Part shown: piece by piece, positions 16,271 to 26,326 of the stretch
How the letters are laid out: the number at the start of each line of letters is the position of its first letter
How positions within the stretch are numbered: the first letter of the stretch is position 1
Notes under the pieces: generated by a model
What the model was told of the DNA's origin: nothing
The model's database searches: none
The model's input: only the letters and a program-made list of their open reading frames with translations
Origin: Kordiimonadaceae bacterium
GTDB lineage: Bacteria > Pseudomonadota > Alphaproteobacteria > Sphingomonadales > Kordiimonadaceae
Direction: 5' to 3'
DNA length: 64,000 nucleotides
NCBI GenBank assembly: GCA_017640725.1
Contig: JAEPQB010000001.1
Location: 1,426,001-1,490,000, forward strand
Position numbers and translations under genes: made by a program

Positions 16271-18539
16271 GACTTTTTTTATCCATTAAGTCGACATAAT
16301 GGTGTTCAAGGAAGCTGGCAGGAATATTCAGGTTCCAGGGCATGTGGCTGCGCCAGACTGCATTGATATTGTTAGCCTTTTCGGCCTCAGATGCGGACGC
16401 AATGTAACAACCTTCGTGCCTCTCAAGTAGTTCCTTTGTCGCTGCAAGCAGTTCCTCTGGCGTGTTGTCAATCAATTCGACGGCAAACCCCTTTTTGTCC
16501 GACACCAGAATTTCAGAACAGGAGTAAGGGTCTTCCAGCATTGCGCTCAACGGCTCAATACCATTTTGTCCCAGAATGAGTTTTGGCATCACAAGAGCGT
16601 TCCCGCTGGTGTTCGGAATGTGGACATGCATTGGAATCCAGTTAGACGCCAAACATGATGCACCGAAAAGATTTGCGATGGCGTTAGGTCCAGATGTTGT
16701 GCCGATAAAGAGGTCGGCTTGCGCCAGCAGAAAATAATCCAAGTATGACTCTTTTTCCGGAAATCCTGTTAGGTCATGAAAATTCCGGTGGTTGACCCCG
16801 CAAATCTGCGACATAGAAGCGTCGCCAAGTCGGATGACATGATACCCTTGGTCCAGCAAGTATAATATAGAGAATGCGTATGTCGCTGGGTCCACGTTCC
16901 GAGACTGCATAAACAGATTGTGCAAGTTCGGCCAATATGAGGGCTCCCTCAAGTGAATCACCGCCAGTTTCGACCCTTTTGGAATATTATTGTCCTTTAG
17001 CCAGTTGGCTCCTTTCACCTCCCATGATGTAGGGAGACGAAGATGTGGCTTTTTGCAAGCTTCGATTTGTGCCGCTTGCGATTCGTTGCAGAAATCCAGG
17101 AAATGCTCTACTCGCCCGTCTGTTAGTTGCGTATAGTCCATCTGCCAACGGCCCAGATAGCTAGCACCAGTTGCAGACATATCAAAGGTAAAGCCGTTTT
17201 CCTCCAATAGTTCGACAACCGCATTATTTGCCGTGTCTGCCGTCGAACATTTGATATGTCTGGGCACTTTTGGACCAATACCCATTTCTTCTGCAGTGAG
17301 CAACAGGTCGAGATATAGCAGGTGCCCGAAAGCCCTGACCCAGTCGCTGCTGAGGTAACGTGCTTGCCCATCAAAAAAACAGTCATAGGTGCCGACCAGC
17401 ATTTTGTGCAGGCTGGCGAGGGCCGCCGAGAACTTGTGGCTCTCGCGCAGATTGCCGCTAATGTAAATGTTGTAGTGCGCCTGATGCACGCGTGCTAACA
17501 ACTCATCGGCCTCGTCCGGAATAAGAAGTAAAACCCGCTGTGCGAAAGCTGCCCTTTCCTCAAGTTTTTTTCTGGTTTCGGCCGGTGTATCGCTTTCAAA
17601 GCATAGTTGGCAAAGGGTTTTGAATAGTCCGCAATTTTGAGGCAGGTCGTTCGACCTGAAGGCACCCCTGATCGATTGCGTTTCAAAGAGCAAACAATGG
17701 ACCAAGGTATGATCCTGTAAATCTTGCCATGCTAACTGCTTATGCTTGAGCAGGTCAGCCAAACCAGGAAGTCGTACAAGTGCAGCCAAAGCCAACGTGC
17801 TTTCAAATGCTTCCAGTCCAATCGGTTGCCGCAAAAGAGTTTCCAGGTAGCCTGACAAGGCATCAACAACAGTTTTGAGCGTATCAATCGAACCTGTCCC
17901 GACTTTCGGTAGGCTGATCACTGTAGAAACTGTGAAAACATTCTCGCCAAAATGGTCTTTGTCCGCAGGGTTCAGGGCCGCTTCCAACAATTCTACGGCG
18001 TCTGCCGGATTATCACTAAAGATATTGAGAAAAAACCTGGTGGTAGATACTCGGCTACTTTTTGCACGCGAATCTCCCTCTTTGGCGGATTTTCTCAGGG
18101 CACCCAGCAATAGCCGCAGCGCACCTTTATCGCTGTGCATCCAGGTTTCTAGATGCTGTTGCGAATTTGCGGCCACTCGGTTCAGCACATCCAGGGCGGC
18201 TTCAGGGTCGCTAGGCGCAAGCTCCGAGCATGCCAACAAGTCTTCAATGAAGCTAGTGTCACCTTCCTTCCGGGCGCGTGAGATGCATCGCTGGAACCGA
18301 GTGTATGCGTGCTGAGGGTCGATATCCACAGCCTTGTTAAGTAGATCCAAACATTCGTCTAGTTCGCCTCGAGCACGATGAACTATGGCTTGGCCTGCCA
18401 ACGCATAAATGCTGTTGCCGTTTCTCTGGAGTGCTTCAATGAAGGCACTTTTTGCGCTGTCCAGCTGGTTGCCAGCCGACAAGTGGGCAAAACCAGCTTG
18501 GGTGTGCCTGCATTTCGTCAGTTTGAGATCTGGTTTCAT
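16254..18539 (-). CDS. TPR protein with C-terminal glycosyltransferase-like domain (TIGR04372-like)
   Basis: A 761-residue protein. The first 110 residues are tetratricopeptide-like helices (AGNQLDSAKSAFIEAL, ARGELDECLDLLNKAVDIDP). The middle is helical and unassigned. The last 300 residues carry KLAVIHLREPSYWPN, GYHVIRLGDASMSQI and FLLAQADLFIGTTSGPNAIANLFG, which I associate with the TIGR04372 putative glycosyltransferase family found in polysaccharide loci. No secretion signal. It converges with and overlaps the E1 beta gene by 17 nt and is divergent from the SDR gene at 18679. Function in glycan transfer is inferred. Confidence 0.65.
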   Translation of the reverse strand: MKPDLKLTKCRHTQAGFAHLSAGNQLDSAKSAFIEALQRNGNSIYALAGQAIVHRARGELDECLDLLNKAVDIDPQHAYTRFQRCISRARKEGDTSFIEDLLACSELAPSDPEAALDVLNRVAANSQQHLETWMHSDKGALRLLLGALRKSAKEGDSRAKSSRVSTTRFFLNIFSDNPADAVELLEAALNPADKDHFGENVFTVSTVISLPKVGTGSIDTLKTVVDALSGYLETLLRQPIGLEAFESTLALAALVRLPGLADLLKHKQLAWQDLQDHTLVHCLLFETQSIRGAFRSNDLPQNCGLFKTLCQLCFESDTPAETRKKLEERAAFAQRVLLLIPDEADELLARVHQAHYNIYISGNLRESHKFSAALASLHKMLVGTYDCFFDGQARYLSSDWVRAFGHLLYLDLLLTAEEMGIGPKVPRHIKCSTADTANNAVVELLEENGFTFDMSATGASYLGRWQMDYTQLTDGRVEHFLDFCNESQAAQIEACKKPHLRLPTSWEVKGANWLKDNNIPKGSKLAVIHLREPSYWPNLHNLFMQSRNVDPATYAFSILYLLDQGYHVIRLGDASMSQICGVNHRNFHDLTGFPEKESYLDYFLLAQADLFIGTTSGPNAIANLFGASCLASNWIPMHVHIPNTSGNALVMPKLILGQNGIEPLSAMLEDPYSCSEILVSDKKGFAVELIDNTPEELLAATKELLERHEGCYIASASEAEKANNINAVWRSHMPWNLNIPASFLEHHYVDLMDKKSLNRAL

Positions 18540-18678
18540 TGCCTGTGGCCTCTTGCCATGACCTGCCCAAGCGCGCCACTAGTGACACGTTTTCCCGGTC
18601 GTGGTGCAGCATTCAAATCATTTCTGTTTCAAGAAAAAAATCAATTTATTTATATGCTTAATCCACTAATGTTAGCGT

Positions 18679-19542
18679 GTGAAAAGTAAAAGTGGCATAT
18701 TGCTAACCGGAGCAAATGGGGCTGTTGGCAAGCGCCTTTTTCGCTTGCTTGAAGCCAATGGGTATTCTGTGTGGCCGTGTGTTCGCACAGAAGACCAGGC
18801 CAGAGAATGGCGGTCGCATTGCAAGCGCACAATTGTTACTGACCTCGGGAAGCTGAGCACGTTGCCCGATCAGGTTGGTCACATTATTCATGCGGCTGCG
18901 TCGCCTGTATCGCCAGAACAGTTTGAAGCCGACAATATTAACGCCACAGTCTCGCTTGCGGAACTGGCCGCGCGGTCAGGAATTAGATCTTTTGTGTTTT
19001 TTTCGGCGGTTTCGGTTTACGGCACTATCACGGATAGTGTGGTCGATGAAACAACCGCATTAGACAACCCTGGAGCTTATGGTCTCTCGAAGCTTGCAGG
19101 CGAGGACATAGTATTAGCTCAGCGGGGACATTTTGTGCCTGTCGTGCTGCGCCTGCCGGGCATAATTGGCGCAGGATCCCACAGGAATTGGCTCAGTCGT
19201 GTGAAGGACAGCTTGGCCGTGGATAGTCCAGTAAGATACTTCAATGGTGAATCGGCGTTCAATAACGCTGTGCATATGGAGGATCTAGCGTCCCTGTGCG
19301 GCGATATCATTGGCACAGAATGTGAAGGGGGAATATACACGCTTGCAGCGGCCGGAACGCTGCGTGTCAAGGAAACGTTGCAGATAATGGCATCGGCGAT
19401 TGGCTCGAAAAGTGAATTACAGGAAATGCCCACATCGCAGCAGTCATGGACGATATCGTCAAAAAAGGCCGTAAAAAATCTAGGTTATCGACCCATGCGC
19501 ATTGAAAGAATGATTGAAAAATTCGCGAAGGAACGCTTTTGA
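18679..19542 (+). CDS. NAD-dependent epimerase/dehydratase (extended SDR)
   Basis: A 287-residue extended SDR. LLTGANGAVGKRL (8-20) binds NAD(P), FFSAVSVYG (about 107-115) holds the Ser and YGLSK (about 134-138) is an intact YxxxK pair. LRLPGIIGAGSHRNWLSRV follows near 154-172. It starts with GTG at 18679 and has no strong ribosome site. It lies downstream of an AT-rich stretch (about 18600-18670) that may be a promoter shared divergently with 16254-18539. The stop overlaps the next methyltransferase start, so the two are coupled. Confidence 0.78.
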   Translation: MKSKSGILLTGANGAVGKRLFRLLEANGYSVWPCVRTEDQAREWRSHCKRTIVTDLGKLSTLPDQVGHIIHAAASPVSPEQFEADNINATVSLAELAARSGIRSFVFFSAVSVYGTITDSVVDETTALDNPGAYGLSKLAGEDIVLAQRGHFVPVVLRLPGIIGAGSHRNWLSRVKDSLAVDSPVRYFNGESAFNNAVHMEDLASLCGDIIGTECEGGIYTLAAAGTLRVKETLQIMASAIGSKSELQEMPTSQQSWTISSKKAVKNLGYRPMRIERMIEKFAKERF

Positions 19543-20249
19543 TGATGAAGCTGGACAGCCGTGTGGGGGAGGCCGATGGCCCGACATTGGGACAGGAAAT
19601 CAATTTGATGGACTGCTATCCAAAGGCAAACCGTCCGATCACGGAGCGGGGCCAAAAATCCACGGCGGAGCACATCGCGCTCGCAGCGCAATTTGGCAAA
19701 GACTATTTTGATGGGTCTCGCCTCACGGGTTACGGAGGCTATCACTATCACCCACGGTTCTGGACGGACACAGTGCGCCGATTTCGCCATCATTATGATT
19801 TAGCCGATGATGCGCGAATACTGGATGTTGGTTGTGCAAAAGGCTTCATGCTGCACGATTTCGGCCTTTTGATGCCAAAGGCTGACTTGGTTGGTCTGGA
19901 CATATCGGAATACGCGCTGGCTCACGCAAAGCCCGAAGTTGCGGACAATTTGCTGTTGGGCAACGCCCGATCACTGCCCTTTGAGGACAAAAGTTTCGAT
20001 CTGGTAATTTCCATCAACACCATCCACAACCTTGAGCCGGATGAGTGTGAAATGGCGTTAGCTGAAATTGCACGTGTTTCCAAACAGCATGCGTTTGTCA
20101 TGGTTGATGCATGGCATAACGATGAGGAAAAGCAGCGGATGACAGATTGGAACTTACAAGCCCGAACTGTCCAGCATGTTGATGATTGGAAATCTATGTT
20201 TGCCCGCTGTGGTTACACCGGCGATTATTGGTGGTTTATCGCCACCTAA
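19542..20249 (+). CDS. SAM-dependent methyltransferase, paralogue of 11073-11753
   Basis: A 235-residue class I methyltransferase. ILDVGCAKGFMLHDF is motif I, GLDISEYALAHAKPEV motif II, and LPFEDKSFDLVISINTIHNL the core; all align with the product of 11073-11753, including the upstream YFDGSRLTGYGGYHY block. This is a clear intra-locus paralogue pair. ATG 19542 overlaps the preceding stop by one base; a second ATG follows directly at 19545, and AAGGA lies about 12 nt upstream. Its substrate is presumably related to, but distinct from, that of the operon copy. Confidence 0.82.
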   Translation: MMKLDSRVGEADGPTLGQEINLMDCYPKANRPITERGQKSTAEHIALAAQFGKDYFDGSRLTGYGGYHYHPRFWTDTVRRFRHHYDLADDARILDVGCAKGFMLHDFGLLMPKADLVGLDISEYALAHAKPEVADNLLLGNARSLPFEDKSFDLVISINTIHNLEPDECEMALAEIARVSKQHAFVMVDAWHNDEEKQRMTDWNLQARTVQHVDDWKSMFARCGYTGDYWWFIAT

Positions 20250-20280
20250 CAGGTGAGCAGGCATTTGGCGGAGGCTGAAA

Positions 20281-21573
20281 ATGGAAAATATTGAGGGCCT
20301 GAGGCATGTTTTTCCAGATCGCAAACTGGCCGTTTTCGTAACGCCCAAATGTGGGTCATCCAGCTTGGCCAAGTGGTTCGTTTTCCAGCGAGGGTATATA
20401 CCGCTGATCGAGCGGGCACGCACGCCTGAAGGTGGCGACATTCATACAATGACAAATATTTTTGCCACCCGCACGATGGACCGTCTCGCACGAGTGGACT
20501 TTGCTGCCGCAATAGAAGCGAGCGATCGCACCTGGCATACCGTCAAATTTGTTAGAAACCCCTATCGAAGGGCAGTTAGCGCCTTCCTGCAAATCCTGAC
20601 ATTGATGAATAATAGTGTCGAGCTCAGTTTCCGGGAATTTATGCACTTGCCGCGCTATTATTTCTCCAACGCCGGCGTGCCTCACATTAACACTGGTGAA
20701 CCCCATGCGCGTCTGCAGGCAACCTCCGCCGAGGTCGAGGGTAAACTAAAAATATCGCAGGTTTTTGCGCTTGAAGATGGCCTTCATTCTGCGCTGAGAC
20801 AACTCGAACAGACTTATGACCTGAAAGACAGCAGCTCAGAAACGTTTGCAGAAAACCGTTTAGAAACCAAAAACCCGCGACTAAGCGGCGCCAATGAAGT
20901 GCCAGCTCCGGATCTGGTTTTTTCCGGCACTGCGCTGGCCGCTGGTGCTAGCGTGCCATCGATTGAAGAATTTCTTACAGATGACCTGAAGGCGTTGATC
21001 TATGACCGATACCGCGAAGACTTTGAAGTCTATGGCTTCGATCGGGACAGTGGAAACTTACCGGCGCACCGCAACACTGAGCAGTCATTTGCACCCCGAT
21101 CGACTAATCGAATGGTTCACTTCCTCAGGCAAAATAGCTGGGAAGAAGACTATGTTACCAAAGCCGCACCGGAAGTGTCATACAACCCGACGGGACTATC
21201 TCAAAGGTTGGTAGAACATGACGCTGTAATGGCGAGATGCCAAGATGCTCTTTCCCGCATTGATGCGATGGAGAGGCTTGTCGTATATGGCTCTGGGGAA
21301 TTGCTGCTCAATATGATTCTCTCTACCGATATTGGATCAAAAAATATCGTGGGGGTCACGGCTTCCAGCCTGGATGGGATTCAACATACCCCGCTACTTG
21401 TAGACAATCTGGCTTGGTCGATCATCCCCAAGGACTATCTCATGGAAAGAATGAATCTTATCGAATTCGACAAGGTTTTGATCGCCAGCATAGCAGCTGC
21501 ACCTGAAATCAAGCAAACTCTGGCGGGCCGCTTGTTCCGGGTGCCAGTGGAAAAAATCGTTTCACTTGATTAG
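20281..21573 (+). CDS. Sulfotransferase-family protein with extra C-terminal domain
   Basis: A 430-residue protein. TPKCGSSSLAKW (21-32) matches the 5'-phosphosulfate-binding loop and FVRNPYRRAVSAF (90-102) the 3'-phosphate-binding motif of PAPS-dependent carbohydrate sulfotransferases (Sulfotransfer_2 type). The sulfotransferase part ends near residue 255. The last 130 residues contain VVYGSGELLLNMIL and a KVLIASIAAAPEI stretch, resembling a Rossmann-like nucleotide-binding fold seen at the ends of some sugar methyltransferases. GGAGG precedes the ATG. It probably sulfates the glycan made here; a PAPS source is not in the window. The stop overlaps the convergent gene by 4 nt. Confidence 0.7.
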   Translation: MENIEGLRHVFPDRKLAVFVTPKCGSSSLAKWFVFQRGYIPLIERARTPEGGDIHTMTNIFATRTMDRLARVDFAAAIEASDRTWHTVKFVRNPYRRAVSAFLQILTLMNNSVELSFREFMHLPRYYFSNAGVPHINTGEPHARLQATSAEVEGKLKISQVFALEDGLHSALRQLEQTYDLKDSSSETFAENRLETKNPRLSGANEVPAPDLVFSGTALAAGASVPSIEEFLTDDLKALIYDRYREDFEVYGFDRDSGNLPAHRNTEQSFAPRSTNRMVHFLRQNSWEEDYVTKAAPEVSYNPTGLSQRLVEHDAVMARCQDALSRIDAMERLVVYGSGELLLNMILSTDIGSKNIVGVTASSLDGIQHTPLLVDNLAWSIIPKDYLMERMNLIEFDKVLIASIAAAPEIKQTLAGRLFRVPVEKIVSLD

Positions 21574-23414
21574 GGCTTCAGGTTGGCGAGAAAAGTCACC
21601 AGAGACAGGGTGTGTTTGCGGACGTCAAATCGGTTCCGTTCTGCCTGCATACGGCTGTGAAGGGTTTTCCAGTCTAGCTCCTCGAAAATCGCGGCAATAT
21701 TGTCCACTTCACCCATATCGAGTGGGATGCAACATCCTTCGGGGTACACCTCTGACATTACTTTGATCTGGCGGCTGATGAAGACAGGCAAGCCCGCAGC
21801 TCCATATGTCATTGAAGAAGTAGGGACGCCATTAGGAACAAATAGCGTGAAGAGTTCCCTAACATTACGGTCTTCAATGCTGCAGATCAACTTCGCAAAT
21901 ATTGTGGCCTCGTCGCCCACCAGCCACCCGGCGTCGAACTGGCTCATGTCCTTGATCAGCGCAGCTTGATCCCAGATTGGTGTTTCTACGTGGAAAAATC
22001 GTCGCTCCGCCTCGGACAAACCGGACTGAAACTCAATAACTTTTGTATTCGAAGAGTAATAATGAAAATGGATTTTCTGGCGTAGCAATGACCGGATCGA
22101 GTTACGAGTCTCGATCCTATTGGGCTCAAATACTTCCCCGAGAAAAGATGTTACCCCCACAAGGTGTCGTTCGCCGTCCATGTCAGAAAGTTTTTGGCCG
22201 TATGTTGGTGGAGGAAAACTATAGCGATAAAAACTCTTCACTGGTTTGTCGCGTGCTATGGTGTTTCTAAGATAGTCAGCGACATGATCTGATTTGCTGG
22301 TGAGAACCAGCGCGTCGGCGGCCTCCACCATTGCTTTATATGCGCGAGCCATCTCCGGCGTTTGTTCCATATTCAAGCACACCGGTTTGATCACATCATA
22401 CATTCCAAGAATAGTGGGTCGCGCAGCAATTTTCAGAAGGCCTGCAGCAAAAGCATAACTGTCAACCGCTCGATCTGCATCCCACCCTACGTTGTAAAAA
22501 AAATCGTAGTAGATCCAGAAACGGCCCTTTTTCAGTCGAATCAGAATGTAAAGAGCCTCAGAAAAAGTGAGAATGGCATTTGTGTCGATAAGGGCTTCGT
22601 TGTCGTGGCTGGCGTCACAAACACCTAGCCTTTCCATCCTGTCAAACTGACTGATTTGAAAAACATTGGCGCCTTGTTCTTGAAGAGCCAGGAAAATTGG
22701 CTCTGTCGTCGGTAATAACTTGCGACCGAACACAACCAACGGATTTTCTACTTGTTCGATGGCTTCAAGGATCCGATCCGCCCTGTGATAGCCCGACGCA
22801 GGAAAAAGAAAGCCGGACAAAGCATCCCGAAGCTCATATACATGGGTTGTACGACCCTGTGGCAGCAATTCGCTAAACAGATCTTGCACTTCCGGCGTGT
22901 CCGTTGTCATCAAATAACAATCGACGTCGTCTGGTTCCGAAACTAGTTGTGCCATTGGTTCGATTTCGATGTCACCATAGCGCTGGCCCGCTTTCAAATT
23001 GTCTCCAACACGAACCACATCAAAGTTAGCCCGAAACCAGTCCAGGTTTTCAAGGACAACGTCGGTCGCGGGCGCAAGGGCCACCTTTGAGGCCTTTATA
23101 CCAGTAGGGGCCTTGATCAGTTCTGCGCTTTGACTGAACGAGAAGATTTTTTTCCACGTATCAATGGCAGAACTGTGGAGCACATTCCCCGTTAGGGTAT
23201 CTGCCAGAATTCTATTTGCCCTGTCATTTGGAGATGAAGCCCCGGCATCGTCCAGGACTTGTGTGATCACATCCAACAACGATTGCCGATGTTCCAGGTA
23301 TAGCGGCGGCGGGTTTGCCGGGACGGCAACATCGTCCACGAGTGAGATCCAGCGCTTGAGGCGGGTCGTTCCGTATTGAATGCCTGAGATGTTGGCTTTA
23401 TGCTCGCGGGTCAC
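21570..23414 (-). CDS. Large glycosyltransferase-like protein, paralogue of 12458-14218
   Basis: A 614-residue protein starting at GTG, overlapping the upstream gene's stop by 4 nt. MYDVIKPVCLNMEQTPEMARAYKAM and YGAAGLPVFISRQIKVMSEVYPEGC correspond to MYDAIKPGVKNYHMG and CAAAGLPIICNRSMRGVVDMLPEGM of the operon protein, and LDWKTL matches LDWEKI, so the two are homologous over most of their length. The C-terminal AAGLPVFI block is GT-B-like. No membrane helices. It is co-transcribed with the TPR glycosyltransferase at 23411-25036. Family unnamed to me; a glycosyltransferase role is inferred. Confidence 0.62.
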   Translation of the reverse strand: MTREHKANISGIQYGTTRLKRWISLVDDVAVPANPPPLYLEHRQSLLDVITQVLDDAGASSPNDRANRILADTLTGNVLHSSAIDTWKKIFSFSQSAELIKAPTGIKASKVALAPATDVVLENLDWFRANFDVVRVGDNLKAGQRYGDIEIEPMAQLVSEPDDVDCYLMTTDTPEVQDLFSELLPQGRTTHVYELRDALSGFLFPASGYHRADRILEAIEQVENPLVVFGRKLLPTTEPIFLALQEQGANVFQISQFDRMERLGVCDASHDNEALIDTNAILTFSEALYILIRLKKGRFWIYYDFFYNVGWDADRAVDSYAFAAGLLKIAARPTILGMYDVIKPVCLNMEQTPEMARAYKAMVEAADALVLTSKSDHVADYLRNTIARDKPVKSFYRYSFPPPTYGQKLSDMDGERHLVGVTSFLGEVFEPNRIETRNSIRSLLRQKIHFHYYSSNTKVIEFQSGLSEAERRFFHVETPIWDQAALIKDMSQFDAGWLVGDEATIFAKLICSIEDRNVRELFTLFVPNGVPTSSMTYGAAGLPVFISRQIKVMSEVYPEGCCIPLDMGEVDNIAAIFEELDWKTLHSRMQAERNRFDVRKHTLSLVTFLANLKP

Positions 23415-25036
23415 CGTGAGTCCTTGCGTTTTCGCAGTGATGTCTTTTCGCTGAAGAAATGCTTAGCCAACAACGCGCTATCCGTTGGGTTTGACAAGTT
23501 TCCGCAGCGTACATAAGTCGACTCAAAGTCATTGAGCGCTGTATTGAACTGGTCATTGATAGGCGGATCATAAGGCCGGGGATATACATTCAAGATAGTG
23601 CTGTAAACAGGGTCCAGGCGGTCATGTCCAAACAGGAAATGAGAGCCGCGGAAAGAAATTGTATTGACGCCCAGGGCGCCAGCCAGGCACGCCTGCGAGT
23701 TCCTTACCGAAAGAACGCCATCCAAGGATGCAATCAGACCACAGGTGTCTTCGATGTCGTCAAAAAGGTCCAAATCCTCAAAATTGATGATTGGACGAGT
23801 ACCGTCAGGTCGGTCAGTGAGTTGAGCCAACTCTTCTTCACATTCACCATACTGCAGGTTGACGAACTGGTACCTGTCAGCTTCGGCCAGCCATGGTGCA
23901 AGCTCGTCAATGCCCATATAAGCACCCTGACGGGCCCCTGTTATTTTTGAGCTTCGCCAGCTTATGCCTATTTTTGGTTTTGAGTTCAGTTCATTGAGAC
24001 GCGCAACCCATTTTCTATAACGGCCCTCATCAGCTTTGAGGAAGTTGCGCCGGACCGGGAAACCTTCAATCGAGGGTCGCATGGCATAAAAAGCGTCGCC
24101 GAGTGGCACGGCGTAGTCAACTGGTTCATCCAGCCAGTCATAGTGATGGTGACGTTTCAGATCAATTGTTCGGCGATCGGCCGCAACAACACGAACCGAC
24201 GGAAAATTCCTCTGGATAAGATCTACCAATTTGTGGCTGACCTCGATAATCAGGCGAGCGCCGGTTTTAAGGAGCTCGGGAAGCGCGCTTAGAAACGTAA
24301 TCTGATCACCGATGCCTTGTTCCTCAACGATCAGCAGCGTCTTGCCCCGCAGGTCCTCGCCCTGCCAAAGAGGAAAATCATGATGGTAGATGACAGAACT
24401 TGGCAGTTTTGGATCATGCCGGTGAGCATAGTCCTTCCATCCTTCCTGATAATTGCCGTCACCAAAATGACAGGTAGAGCGATTTACAAAAAAGCTGGGG
24501 TCCCGCCGGTAGTGAGACTCTGCTTTCGCAAATGCAGGCTGCCATTTGTCGGCCATATTCGGTCCTGATCTGGCGACAAAGTAAGAAAGTCCCAAATTGT
24601 TCCAAGCCTCAAAATAGCTGGGCTTGAGGGACACCGCCTTTTCAAGCGCATCGATCGCCAGCATTGTTTGTGACATTTGCTGGCGCAAAACACCGAGGTT
24701 GTTCCAGAACATAGGGTCTTTGTTAAGGGGTTTGGCCACAGATTCGTATGCTTCCAAGGCCGCTTGATTCCTGCCCAAATTTTGTAGGGCCAGAGCTCTG
24801 TTGAATACGATTTCGACCGAGCCCGGAGACATCTGCAGGGCCACATCGTACCATTTGACGGCAAGATCATTTATCCCCATTTTGCGGGACACATTGCCAA
24901 GCTGGAAAATTGTGTCCAGATCTGTCGGTTTGTGCCGCAACGCCTGTTCGAATTCGTTTATGGCTGCATCAAACTGCCGTTTGGAGGCAAGCTGGCGACC
25001 TCTGTTGAAGTGTTTTTTGAATTCGGTTCGAGACAC
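23411..25036 (-). CDS. TPR protein with C-terminal glycosyltransferase-9-like domain
   Basis: A 541-residue protein starting at GTG with GGAG 8 nt upstream. Residues about 1-165 form four to five tetratricopeptide repeats (LASKRQFDAAINEFEQALRH, NLGRNQAALEAYESV, AIDALEKAVSLKPSYFEAW). The C-terminal part contains WQGEDLRGKTLLIVEEQGIGDQITFLSALPELL near 225-258 and later KPKIGISWRSS, the pattern of TPR-linked transferases related to heptosyltransferases and O-GlcNAc transferase. These often glycosylate flagellin or other surface proteins. It overlaps the downstream gene by 4 nt, forming a two-gene operon. Confidence 0.72.
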   Translation of the reverse strand: MSRTEFKKHFNRGRQLASKRQFDAAINEFEQALRHKPTDLDTIFQLGNVSRKMGINDLAVKWYDVALQMSPGSVEIVFNRALALQNLGRNQAALEAYESVAKPLNKDPMFWNNLGVLRQQMSQTMLAIDALEKAVSLKPSYFEAWNNLGLSYFVARSGPNMADKWQPAFAKAESHYRRDPSFFVNRSTCHFGDGNYQEGWKDYAHRHDPKLPSSVIYHHDFPLWQGEDLRGKTLLIVEEQGIGDQITFLSALPELLKTGARLIIEVSHKLVDLIQRNFPSVRVVAADRRTIDLKRHHHYDWLDEPVDYAVPLGDAFYAMRPSIEGFPVRRNFLKADEGRYRKWVARLNELNSKPKIGISWRSSKITGARQGAYMGIDELAPWLAEADRYQFVNLQYGECEEELAQLTDRPDGTRPIINFEDLDLFDDIEDTCGLIASLDGVLSVRNSQACLAGALGVNTISFRGSHFLFGHDRLDPVYSTILNVYPRPYDPPINDQFNTALNDFESTYVRCGNLSNPTDSALLAKHFFSEKTSLRKRKDSR

Positions 25037-25192
25037 AACGAAACTCCGATCATCGCCATTTGTTTTCTGGTGCGGTCTGCCATTCTAGACATTTCCCGTG
25101 TGGCGACCTGTGTTTTGTTATGCCAGTCAGTTTGGTGGCGCCAAATTTATTCAGCAAATGGCGTGCCAACACTATGTTTTTCAATGAGCCAA

Positions 25193-26200
25193 TCATATCT
25201 TTATTGGTAGAGCCGCAATATTCAGAGGTTCAAGTCCAGTTCTTTGTCGAAACTCATGATAGTCAGACCCAACGTGATTTGACGAAACGAACTGCTTCAG
25301 GCAGGGGTAGGCCACTAAATTGTAGTTTATGCTGAGAAAATCTATGAGATTACGCTCCTGCTCGCCGCTGTTCGGCTGCAAACATGGATTCTCAAAAAAT
25401 AGGATCGGGCGATGGATTTCAAGGACCGTTCGAGCAGCTGTGATGATATCATAGTCCATGCCTTCCGCATCAATTTTGACGAAACGTGGAACAATAGCTT
25501 CTGCTTCGCATAATACATCAATTGTTGTTCCTGAAACTTTGTAATCTGCCTGCCCGTCTTCGCCTGTAACGTAACCATTCATGCCGCGGTCGTCGCAAAA
25601 GGGCATGTCGCCTGTGGTTGCGCCAAATGCCAACTGTCGAAATTCAATAGTTTCGCCAAAACTGTTGTTCGATTGAAGGTTTTCAAAAATGCTTCGGTTT
25701 GGCTCGAAGCCTATAATTTGGTCAAAGAAAGGCGCCATCATCGAAGCGGTTTGCCCGAAGTTTGCACCGATATCCAAGGCTATGCCTGTTGCTGGTTCAG
25801 ATCCAAAAGTCGACAGCAAAAAGTTATTGAAAACTGGTGCTTCATAGGTCGAATAGCTGTTAACGAGATTGCTCGGCAGACCAAGCGTAACCCCTCTGTC
25901 TGCAAGCAGACGTTCTGTCAACGCGCATCGGTCTTCAAGAAACACATAGTCGCCATTGCCGAGGTCACTCAGGCATTCTCGAATGGGCCGAATCCAATAG
26001 CCTGTTTCCGGATCAATGTCGGGATTTTCGGCAGAAGACAGGAAACCAAAAAATCGAATGTCGAACCGACCCGCCAAAATCAAGTGAAGTTTGTGCGCAA
26101 CAGGGCCGTTTCCGAAAGCGAAAAACCGGCCGAAGCTAGATAGTTCTTGAAGGCTGGTCGGAAGATTGATCTGAATGGTCTTGTCCGGCGATTTTGGCAT
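25193..26200 (-). CDS. FkbM-family methyltransferase
   Basis: A 335-residue protein. The N-terminal 150 residues form an unassigned sensor-like domain (FFAFGNGPVAHKLH...). The C-terminal half is an FkbM methyltransferase with ALDIGANFGQTASMMAPFF, GFEPNRSIFENLQSN and FVKIDAEGMDYDI. The start at ATG 26200 follows a GGAAG site and aligns with the paralogue at 27396-28370; a longer frame from 26437 overlaps the divergent gene 26327-27370 and is unlikely. FkbM enzymes O-methylate sugars and polyketides. The substrate here is inferred to be a surface glycan. Confidence 0.78.
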   Translation of the reverse strand: MPKSPDKTIQINLPTSLQELSSFGRFFAFGNGPVAHKLHLILAGRFDIRFFGFLSSAENPDIDPETGYWIRPIRECLSDLGNGDYVFLEDRCALTERLLADRGVTLGLPSNLVNSYSTYEAPVFNNFLLSTFGSEPATGIALDIGANFGQTASMMAPFFDQIIGFEPNRSIFENLQSNNSFGETIEFRQLAFGATTGDMPFCDDRGMNGYVTGEDGQADYKVSGTTIDVLCEAEAIVPRFVKIDAEGMDYDIITAARTVLEIHRPILFFENPCLQPNSGEQERNLIDFLSINYNLVAYPCLKQFVSSNHVGSDYHEFRQRTGLEPLNIAALPIKI

Positions 26201-26326
26201 CAATGGTCTTCCGGTTGCGGTAGGCCCCTGTTGCTTGTCATGGGCGCAGCCATGTGCGATATAGTCGGGCTTAGAGCGTAAGTATCTGTAATCTTGAATT
26301 AATCTCCACTGAAAGCCAGACACTAT

